NCBI GenBank assembly: GCA_016193485.1
Contig: JACPRZ010000024.1
Coordinates: 21,447-85,446 of the forward strand
DNA from: Bacteroidota bacterium
GTDB lineage: Bacteria; Bacteroidota; Bacteroidia; JACPRZ01
Length of the DNA: 64,000 nucleotides
Direction: 5' to 3'
The position numbers were made by a program, and so were the translations under genes. The notes beneath the pieces are model-generated. The model had not been told where the DNA came from. It did no database searches and saw nothing but the letters and a program-made list of their open reading frames with translations. Numbering within the stretch: position 1 is the stretch's first letter; each line of letters opens with the position of its first letter. This document shows, piece by piece, positions 42,732 to 54,700 of this stretch.

Positions 42732-45700
42732 ACGCCCCCCCCACAGCAAATGCAGGCAGCGATGCAACGGTCTGTTCGGGGAGCAACTACACTCTTTCCG
42801 GCACAAGGGGGGGGAGCGCCACAAGTTCATTATGGACGACATCAGGCGATGGAGGGTTTGGCGATGCGACTCTCCTTACCACCGCGTACACCCCCGGAGT
42901 GACCGATATTTCTATGGGGAATGTAACGCTTACCCTCACCACCGATGACCCTGTCGGTCCGTGTCCCGCTGCAAGCGATGCAATGATATTATTCGTTGTG
43001 GCTTCCAACCCTCAGATATACATTGTTACTATTACTTCCGATGCCGGTGCCGGCTCCCTCCGTCAGGCAATCATTGACGCCAATGCCAACTGCGGACACG
43101 ATACCATAATTTTCAACCTTGGCGCTGGCGGTCCCTTTTCCATTGCCATTACTTCCGCTTTACCCGATTTAACCGACAATGCCGGAGTTACTATTGACGG
43201 TTGGAATAATTCCGGTAATGACGGAACTAAAAATACGGTCCCTGTTTTCAGCGCAACAACCACTACCCCCCTCAACCCGGTTTATAAAATTATTCTCGGC
43301 AACAATAACAATGTTGCAACAGGTCTTGTACTTGCCAGCGACAGCAATGAAATAAAGGGATTGGTATTACAGGATTTTGGGGATGGAGTTCCTTCTGGGA
43401 ATGATATTGCAATTACCATAAGTGGCAACGCCAACCAAATCCGCGGGTGTTATATCGGGATGGATGCAAATGGAACTGTAAGAGGCACTAAAACTGCAAA
43501 AGGTATCCTTATCACCGGGGTTGATAATAAAATAGGCAAAGGCGATGCAGCAAACGCAAATCTTATTTCCGGAATAAATGGAAATCTTTACGGAATACAG
43601 ATTATGGGTGCAGGCGCTACCGGTAATACTATTGAGGGTAATATGATCGGCTTACAGAAAGATGGAAGCACAATTGTTGCCGGAGCAATGCAGATGATTG
43701 GAGTTGAAATATCTTCCGGGGCATTCTCAAATAGTGTTGGCGGTTCTAATTCCGGTGAGGGAAATGTAATATCCGGGAACAATAATACTGGCGTTTATTT
43801 AAACAGCGCTGCCATTTCCGGTAATTCGGTTCAGGGTAATATTATCGGACCCATGGCTGATGGCGCCTCGCTTGTTGCATCCAATCCGCAGCAAACAGGT
43901 GTTAGTATTTCGGATGCTCCTAATAATATCATTGGCGGAAATTCTTCCATTGAAAGAAACATTATCTCAGCAAACCAGAGTTCCGGAATACAGATAGGCG
44001 GTGCCGGTTCAGCAGGAAATTTGGTTCAGGGAAATTACATCGGAACCGACAGCAGCGGCACTTTGTTTATTGCAAACAGCTCACAGGATTACGGAGTAAT
44101 GATTCAATCATCTTCGGCAGGTAACACTATTGGCGGCACCGGCACCGGTGAAGGCAATCTTATTTCCGGTAACTCTAATTACGGAATTTTTATTTCCAAT
44201 GCAGGAGCCGCAGGTAATTTAGTAGTAGGGAATACTATCGGAACACAGTTAAACGGTTCCTCTGTGCTGACAACTAATCTCCAATCTTATGGAATTTATA
44301 TCGGCAATTCGCCTAACAATGTCATCGGTGGCAACAGCGCTGGAGAAAGAAATATTATTTCAGGAAATCTATTTAGCGGAACCTACTTTAGCGGTTCAGT
44401 GTCCACCGGAAATTCGGTGAAGGGAAATTACATCGGTACCGACAGCAGCGGCACTTTATTCATTGCAAGCAGTTCACAGGATTACGGAATTGATATCGGT
44501 TCATCTGCAGTTAACAACTTCATTGGCGGCAGCATTGCTGGCGAGGGAAATCTGATTTCAGGAAATACCAATTCCGGCATCCGGCTCACGACCGCTGAAC
44601 CATCCGGTAACACAATTACTGGAAATATAATAGGCACTCAGAAAAACGGAACCTCATTTCTAACTGGAAATATGCAATCAAATGGTATCTATGTCAGCGG
44701 CTCTTCCAATAATATAATAGGAGGCAGCACTGCAGGAGAGAAAAATATTATTTCTGCTAATGAGACCTATGGCGTTTTAATTACCGGTGCAACTGCAACC
44801 GGAAATATCATTAAAGGAAATTATCTCGGTATTGATAAAACAGGAACTTCATTTATTACAGGCAGCACGCAGGATTACGGAGTTTATATCGCTTCATTAG
44901 CAACATCCAACATTATTGGCGGCAGCGGTGCAGGAGAAGGTAATGTGATATCAGGAAATAAAAATGCTTTTAACACCGGAAGCGGTATTTATATTAACAG
45001 TACAGCGGCCGGTGGCAATTCCGTCCTGGGAAATATTATCGGACCTCATGCGGATGGAGTAACTTACCTTGCTTCAAACGCCCAAAATTCAGGAATATTC
45101 ATTTATGGTTCACAAAATAATATAATTGGGGGCAACACTCCGGGAGCAGGAAATGTTATTTCCGGCAATGAAAATCAGGGAATTTTTATTTCATGGACCG
45201 GTTCTTCCGGAAATAGTATCAAAGGAAATTATATCGGTATTGACAAAAACGGGGCTTCGGTAATTACCGGAAGCAATCAGGATTACGGAATATTTCTTCA
45301 GGGAACTGCCGGAGGGAATAATAGTATTGGCGGAAGCAGTGCCGGTGATGGTAATTTAATTTCAGGAAATACAGTAATCGGAATTTTCTTATCCAGCGCA
45401 AACGCTTCAGGGAGCACAATTGCCGGGAATATTATTGGTCCGCAGGCGGACGGGAAAACCTATCTTGCTTCAAACCTGCAAGCAAGAGGTATTGAAATTA
45501 ACGGATCGCCTAATAATATAATCGGTGGGAATACAGCCGGTGCAAGAAACATTATTTCCGCCAATGAAAATATCGGCATTTACATAACAGGTGCCGGTTC
45601 CACCGGTAATGTTATTAAAGGAAATTACATCGGAATTGATTCCATCGGTGCAACATTTATTACAGGCAGTACCCAGGATTTCGGAGTTTATTTTACCGCT

Positions 45701-48700
45701 TCTGCTGCATCCAATACGGTTGGTGGAAGCGGTGCAGGCGAGGGTAATGTGATTTCAGGGAATAAAGGGGCAAGTGTTGGTTATGGTATTGCTCTTGCAA
45801 GTTCAGCAGCAGCCGGAAATACCATCCTTGGAAACATTATCGGACCGCAAGCAGACGGAATAAGTTATTTAACGGCAAATGCTCAGACACATGGTATTGA
45901 TGTTTGGAGTTCTCCCAACAATACCATCGGAGGCAATACAGCGGGAACCAGAAATATTATTTCGGCTAATGAAACCTATGGTATTCATATTTATACTGCA
46001 GGTTCTTCTGGAAATGTGGTGAAAGGAAATTACATCGGTCCGGGTTCAGCATTAGCAAATATTGCAAATTCATCTCAGGATTATGGCGTTTATTTGGAAA
46101 GTTCAGCGGCCAATAATACCATTGGCGGTAATTCTGCCGGAGAAGAAAACCAAATTGCTTTCAACACGGTAAATGGGGTGTATCTTTTCAACCTGACTAC
46201 CACAGGAAATAAAATTTCCGGTAATCCCATTTACAGCAACACCGGCAAAGCAATTAATCTCAATATCGGGGCAAATCAGGGCAACGGAGGAAAAGCGGCA
46301 CCGGCTATCACCGCTGCTGTTACAGTGATGGTAAAAGGAACATCATCGGCAAACGATACCATTGAACTGTTTAAAAACACCACCGGCAGTTGTAACGATG
46401 CAGTTACCTTTGTGGGACAAGCAACAGCCGATGGGGGGGGGAACTGGTCCCTGCCTGTTTCGCTTACCGCATCTGATTACGTTCTTGCAACGGCAAGAGA
46501 TGCTTCCAACAATACTTCGGAATTTTCACCGTGCCAGTTGATTGCGGCATGTAATATTCTTACCACCACAGCCAAAACCGATGAAAGTTGTAATGGTGCC
46601 AGCAATGGCAAAGCGGCAGTAATAGCGGCTAATGGCACCCCCCCTTATTCTTATTTGTGGGATGACCTGCTTTCACAAACCAATGACACTGCTACAGGAT
46701 TGACTGCAGGAATATACCGCGTTACCGTTACTGATGCAAATACATGTTCGGCAGTTGATTCGGTAACAGTTAATGCGCCATCTGCTTTAGCGGGAACATA
46801 TACAATAGGGGGGGTGTTACCTGATTATTCAACCTTCACAGCGGCTGTGGCTGACCTCATTTGTAAAGGCGTTTCAGGAACCGTTACATTTAATGTTCGG
46901 GACGGAACTTACAATGAACAAATTACCATAACCGCCATCCCGGGAGCATCGACAGTAAATAACATCAGATTCCAATCGGAAAATAATGACAGTTCATTAG
47001 TTGTACTTTCATTTTCTTCCTCATTAGCCAACAACTTCACTCTTAAATTAAACAACGCAGATTATGTTACTTTCAGAAAAATGACACTAAAGGGGATAAA
47101 CGCAACTTACGGCAGAGTGATTGACATTGGCGGTGGTGCAAACTATAATAAATTCCTTAATTGCGGAATCATTGGGGTTGTTGCTTCAACTTTCAAGGAT
47201 ACTCTTGCATTGGTTTACTCTTCTTCAGGTGACGATGACAACAATGAATTCAATAATAACTTATTTCTCAACGGCAGCCAGGCGTTTTATTACTTCGGGC
47301 AATCAACCTTAATTCTTGAATCGGGAACGGTTATTACAGGGAATATTTTTTCAGAACAATATTATGCCGGAATTCATCTTGAGAACCAGGATGCCCCGCT
47401 GGTTTCCTCTAATGTGTTATCAACAACCCTTAGTTCTCTGTGGGGATTCATTGGTATCCAACTGCAGTATTGCGATAATGCCAGCATGGTAACAACTAAT
47501 AAAATAAATACGAGTACCGCAGACGGGTATGGCATTTTCATTCGCCTCTGTGACGGGACAAGCGGCTCACCGGCTCTGGTAGCAAACAATTTTGTTCAGA
47601 TTGGCGCCTCAACAACCACTGATGGTGGAATTTATGTGGAAAATTCAAACTATATAAATGTTTACCATAATTCGGTAAATGTTACATCATCAGACATTTC
47701 TTCCATCGGATTGCTTACTGTTGCCACAGGACCTCAGGGCAATGTCAATATCCTTAATAATAATATCGTAAACAGCGGGGGGGGATACGCTGTTGCTGTT
47801 AACAATGCAACGGGAGTAAATCAGCTAAACAACAATAACTATTTTACAACCGGTGCCCAATTAGGCAGGTGGGAGTGGATTGATTATGCCAACCTTTCCG
47901 GATGGAAGACGGCTTCCGGAAAAGATGCAAATTCTGTTTCGGTCAATCCTTATTTTGCCTCTGCCGTTGATTTGCATTTATCCTGTTCTTCTCCTGATAC
48001 CCTTAAAAATGGTGCTAATCTCTCTGCTGTCGTCAGCAACGATTTTGACAATGATACCCGCTCAACCACCCCCTGGATGGGCGGTGATGAACGCCTTTAT
48101 TTGTCGCTTGCGTCCATTGTCTCAAATACTGACGTCACATGTAACGGAGACAACAACGGAAGTATCACGGTGAGCGCTTCTGCCGGAACCCCCCCTTATC
48201 AATATTCAAGAGATGGCGGATCATCCTGGCAAATCGGTAATTCATTTTCCGGACTAATAGCCGGTACTTATCCGGTAGTTGTTACGGATTCCAATAATTG
48301 CCTCTCAATTCCTCCGGCAATTGTCATTACCGAACCTTCAGCCGTTGTTGTAACTGAAACCCATATTAATATTTCTTGCAGCGGAGGAATTAACGGTTCA
48401 ATTGATATTACCCCAAGTGGTGGTACCGGCTCTTTCACCTATGTATGGAGTGACGGACCGGCAACAGAAGATCGCACGGCCATTTCAGCCAATACCTATA
48501 CAGTAACAGTTACCGATGCAAACAATTGTCAACAAATCATTTCAGTAGTAATTACAGAACCCCCCCCGTTCTCAGTTACCGTAACAAAAGCAGATGTTGC
48601 ATGTAGCGGTGACAGCAGCGGGAGCGCAACCGCAAATCCTTCGGGCGGTGTTCCCCCATATACTTTTGTATGGAATGACCCCGCGCCTGCTCAGTTAACC

Positions 48701-51700
48701 CAGACGGCAACAGGATTGCCTGCCGGAACATGGATGATTACTGTTAATGATTCTAACAGTTGCAATGCCTCAACAAGTGTGACTATTGCCCAACCCGCAT
48801 CCCTTTCAATTACTATGAACAACACACCCGATACCTGTCCGGGCGCTCCCTGCGATGGCAGTGCGATAGCAACCGTTACAGGGGGGGTATCGGCTTACAC
48901 ATATACATGGAGCAATGGGGCGATGGGATCCAGTTCCATTAATAATGTATGCGCTGGAACATATACGGTGATTATTAACGATAATAACGGGTGTACTGAA
49001 ATTGACAGCACAACCGTTCCGCAGCCAAATACTTCATCAACCGATCCTGTTTCTATTGCCGCTACCGGTGACTCACTTTGTCCGGGTGATTCAGTAATTC
49101 TGAGCGTACAGGGTGGTTCGCTAGGAAGTGGCGCTTCATGGAAATGGTACTCCGGTTTCTGCGGTGGGGCACTTAAAGGTAATGGCGATTCAATAGCGGT
49201 TGCACCCTTTTCAACAACTACTTATTTTGTCAGAGCTGAAGGCAGTTGCAATACAACAACATGTGTTTCACGCACAGTTACCGTGAGTGGAACGTTGTCG
49301 TCAGCACCATCGGGAATAACTGCAACAGTAAGCGCCATCTGTGAAGGAAATTCTACAACCTTAAATATAACTGGCGGAACCCTCGGTACTGGCGCTACAT
49401 GGCAATGGTATGCCGGAAGTTGCGGGGGGGTATTTGTCGGAACCAGCAATGCAATATCGGTTTCCCCCGTTGCCACAACAACCTATTATGCACGCGCTGA
49501 GGGAATTTGCAATACAACAACTTGCGCTTCCATTACAATAACAGTAAATCCGAATTCGGTTGCACCAACTGGAATTTTGGCATCAACCGATTCTATTTGC
49601 CCTGGCGATTCAACGGTTTTAACCGTTCAGGGGGGGGTTCTTGGAGCTGGCGCAACATGGAAATGGTATTCAACTTCATGTGGAAGCGGTGCTTCCATTA
49701 TGTCGGGTACTTCAATCACAGTTTCACCTCTTGTGACCACTTCTTATTATGTTCGTGCGGAAGGAACATGCGACACAACTATCTGTGTAAGTATTACTAT
49801 TTATCGGAATACTCTTTCCCCAAACCCAATCACGACAATCGCAATCCCGGGCCAGATTTGTATTGGTGACACTGCTACTTTGGTTAGTAGTCCTGGTTCC
49901 CTTGGCACCGGTGCCGGATGGTTCTGGTATGCTGATACATGCGGAGGGACTTTTGTTGCCAGTGGCAATCCAATTAATGTTTCACCAACCGTAACTACAA
50001 CCTATTTTATTAGAGCCGAAGGAATATGTAATACTACCGTATGTAATAATGTAACGGTTACTGTGAATCCGGTATCCAGCATCCAGTATCCAGTATCTAT
50101 TTGTGATGGTGATAGTGCGTTTATTAGTGGAAACTGGCAAACAGCGCCAGGTATTTACACCGACACCCTTTCAACGGTCAACGGCTGTGACAGTATTATT
50201 GAAACAACCCTTTCGGTAAATCCGGTATCCGGCATCCAGTATCCAGTATCTATTTGCACCGGTGACAGTATTTTTTTGCAAGACGCTTATCAAACAACAG
50301 CAGGAGTATATTACGACACCCTTTCAACGGTAAACGGTTGCGATAGTATTATTGAAACAACGCTCACGGTAAATCCAGTATCCAGCATCCAGTATCCGGA
50401 ATCTATTTGCCAAGGCGACAGCATTTATCTTGCAGGCGGCTGGAAGACCGCACCTGGAAATTACATTGATTCCCTGCAAACTGTCTTTGGATGCGATAGT
50501 ATTGTAACAACTACACTAACAGTAAATCCAGTACCTGCCGCAGCGACATCAAAAACCGATGTTACATGCTTCGGACTATGCGATGGAACGGCAGGAGTTA
50601 TTGTATCAGGCGGTTCCCCCCCCTATAATTACGTTTGGAGCAACGGGCAGAATAATCCTTTGGTTTCTGCTCTTTGCGCATCGGTCTTTACCATAACTGT
50701 AAGCGACAGCAGTGGTTGTGTTGCTTTGGATTCAGTTTCGATTACAGAACCATCCAATCTAACTGCTCAGATCCTTGCCATTACCGATGTTTCCTGCTTT
50801 GGCGACAGCAATGGAACAGCAACTGCAAGCGGAGTTGGAGGCAGTCCGCCTTATTCATATTCATGGAGCAATGGGGATACCGATTCAGCAACAGCGGCAG
50901 TAGGCAGCGGCAGTTATACAATTACCGTAATCGATATGAATAGTTGTACGGACACTGCTGTTGCCGTCATTACACAACCTGCACAACTGATAGTTAATGC
51001 AATTGATTCTGCGGACATTCAATGTAAAGGCGATTCAACGGGTGTTGCTTACGGTGCTGTTACAGGTGGTTCAACACCGTACACGTATTACTGGAGTGAT
51101 CCCGCGATGCAGATTACACCTGCTGCAACAGGACTTTCAGCAGGCCTGTATACTGTTATAGTAAACGATGCAAACGGGTGCGTTTCTTATGACAGCGTCA
51201 ATATCACAGAACCGGCAACAGTACTTTCTTTTGCAATCACAAATACAACTGATCCTGTTTGCTTCAATGATTCAAACGGCACAATTACTGGTCAGGCCGC
51301 AGGGGGGGTAATACCCTACACATTTAACTGGACAGGACCTGTGTCAGGAAACGCTGTCATTAATGTCGGATTGCTGAATGTTAATTCACTGCCTGGTGGG
51401 AATTATTTCATAAATGTAACGGATGCGGCAGGATGTATAAGATCCGATTCAGCGATTCTGGTAAATCCGCCATTGATTACACTCTCGTTTGTTTTTTACA
51501 ATGTTTCCTGCTTTGGCGGTAATGATGGCGCAATAAATCTTACAGCGCTTAATGGCGCCCCCCCCTATACTTACAATTGGTCCAATGGCGAAACCGCAAA
51601 TAATATTGATACTCTCACCGCAGGATTCTATACAATAACTGTAACCGATTCCAAAAGTTGTTCAAATGTTGCAGTCGGCACAATTACCGAACCGCCTGCA

Positions 51701-54700
51701 CTTAATGTATCGGTTTCAATTACCAATGCCACTTGTGGTCTTGCTGACGGGTCCGCAACGGCATCGGCAACCGGTGGCAGCGGCTCCTACGCGTATGATT
51801 GGAGCGATGGGCAGACCGTTGCCAATGCTGCCGGGCTTGCAAACGGAAATTATACTGTGACCGTTACGGATAGTTTGGGATGTACGGTAACCGGTTCGGC
51901 TTCTGTCGGCAGTTCCGGAGGACCAGTCGCTTTCCTTGCCTTTGCTTCCGTTTCCTGCTTCGGAGCGTGTGATGGAAGCGCATCAGCAGATTCTGTTTCC
52001 GGTGGCACCCCCCCTTATACCTATAATTGGAGCGATGGCAGTACTGGTTCAGTGGCAACAGCAGTTTGCAGCGGAGGTTATACAGTAACAATCAGCGATT
52101 TCAATTCCTGTATATTTATTGATTCCGTTTCGGTAACAGAACCTGCTGCCATTTCAATGGTAATTTCAATCACAAATTCCACTTGTGGAAATGCTGACGG
52201 GAGTGCAGCAGCATCGGCAAGTGGTGGCAATGGTACTTTTACCTATAACTGGAGTAATGGACAAAGCGGTCCTGCAGCAACCGGGCTTGCAGCAGCAACA
52301 TATACGGTAACTGTGCAGGATATTAGCGGCTGCACCATCACCGGTACGGCAATACTCAGTGACAGTAACGGGCCTTCGGCCGTTTTATCCTCTGTTCCTG
52401 TTTCATGTTATGGTATGTGTGACGGCAGCGCAATCGCAGATTCTATAACAGGAGGAACCCCCCCTTACGCCTACAATTGGAGCGATGGCAGTACAGGGTC
52501 AGTGGCGGTTGCAGTATGCAGTGGCACTTATTCCATTTCTATATCTGATAATAATGGTTGTAAATTCATTGATTCGGTGTTGGTAACTGAACCGCCTTCA
52601 ATTTTAATATCAGTTTCAACAACAAATTCATCATGCGGCACTGCCGATGGCTCGGCAACAGCAACCGCCAGCGGGGGCAATGGATTATTTACCTACGTAT
52701 GGAGCGATGGTCAAAGTGATTCAGTAGCAACCGGACTTGCTGCCGGAAATTATGTTGTTACTGCAACTGACTTCAGCGGATGCTCAGCAACGGCAATTGC
52801 AGCCGTAAGCGATACAGGCGGTCCCGCGATTGTGCTCACTCAAACGGGTACATCATGCAGCGGTGGCAGCGATGGAGCAGCGACCGTGACGACAACAGGA
52901 GGCGCTCCTCCTTACACCTATTTATGGGACGATCCTTCTTCACAGACCGATTCTGTTGCCACGGGGCTTTCGGCAGGGATATATTCAATTATAGTTGAAG
53001 ATACTATCGGTTGCATTTCAACTGACTTTATCACGGTAACGGAACCAACTGCCATTTCAAAAAACTTTACAATTATTGATGCAACCTGTGACAGCAGCGA
53101 TGGGAGCGTAATAGTTGCAGTAGCAGGAGGCAGTGGCAATTACACTTATTTATGGAACACAGGGGCAAGCACAGACACCCTGCAGGGCATCTCTGCCGGA
53201 ACATACACTGTAACCGTTTTTGATTCCAACGGCTGCAGTGATTCGGCAACGGTTGCTGTTGGTGAAACGGGATGTTGTGTACTTGCAACATCAATGAATA
53301 TTACTTCAGGCAACCTTTGCAACGGTGATTCATCCGGTTCGGCAAAAATTACCATTTCATCCGGAACCCCCCCCTATACCTTTACATGGAGTTCACCACT
53401 TGGCAATTCCACCGATTCGATCATCAGTAACCTGCCGGCTGGAAATTACGGGGTTACAATAACTGACCAGTTCGGTTGCACAGATACTTTATCCTTTACC
53501 GTTACTCAACCTACTGCTATTTCTTTTACCATTGACTCAATTATCAATGTAACCTGTAATGGAGGAAATGACGGGGGCATTTATGTTACGGTATCTGGGG
53601 GTACCTTGCCGTACAACACTTTGGCATGGTTCAGAGTTGTGCCGTACCAATTAGTAGGATTAAATGAAGATCTTACAGGAATGATAGCAGGATGGTACGC
53701 CCTTGGTGTTATAGACGGTAACGGCTGCAGGGATTCTCTTTACATAGGAACCATTATCACTCAACCCCCCGCAATCATTAATTCTATTATTACAACGGCA
53801 GTTCCATGCTCCAGCCAGTGCACTGCAACGGCTTCGGTTGTTCTGAATTCACCTGATCCTTCCGTATCATACCAGTGGGATAACGGTCAGTCCGCACAAG
53901 CCGCTACCGGCTTATGCATGGGAAATTATTTTGTGACTGTTACTGATACTACAGGATGCAGCGATACCGGTACTGCTGTTGTTACTTCTGCCGGACTACC
54001 TAAACCGGTTGTTTCTCCGTTATCATTTGTTTATTGTATTGGAGATACTATTGACAGTTTAAGAGTACAACCTCAATCGGGGGGGGTAATTGTATGGTAT
54101 TCCGCACCGCTGCCTTCCAATGCTGTTGATACCGGCAACGCTTATTTACCTGGTCCATCAATCGGAGATAATATTTATTACGTGAGGGAATGGAAAACTC
54201 CATGTGAAAGTGAGGTAGCAGATATACTTGTTACGCTGCATGAGCAGCCGCTTGCCCAAGCGGGTGATGACAGGAGGATTTGCATAGGTGACTTTACAAC
54301 CCTTCATGCAACCGGTGGCATCTCATACCATTGGTTCCCTCCAAAATGGCTTAACGATACGGCAATTGCGGAACCCCGATCAAAACCGTCCGATACGATA
54401 GAATATTTTGTAACGGTTACCGACATTAACGGTTGCACTGCTGACGATTCGGTTACCGTCTTTGTCGATTTTTCGGATAACTGCTTCCATATTTACAACA
54501 TGTTCAGCCCGAACGGTGATGGTAACAATGATCTATGGGTTATTGATGGAATCAGCCAATTCCCTGAAAATAAAATCACCATCTACTCTCGTTTTGAAGA
54601 TAAGTTAGTGGAGTTTTTAAATTACAATAATGAAAATGTGGTGTGGGGCGGAGAAAACAAAAAGGGTGATCCATTGCCGGCCGGTACGTATTTCTATGTT

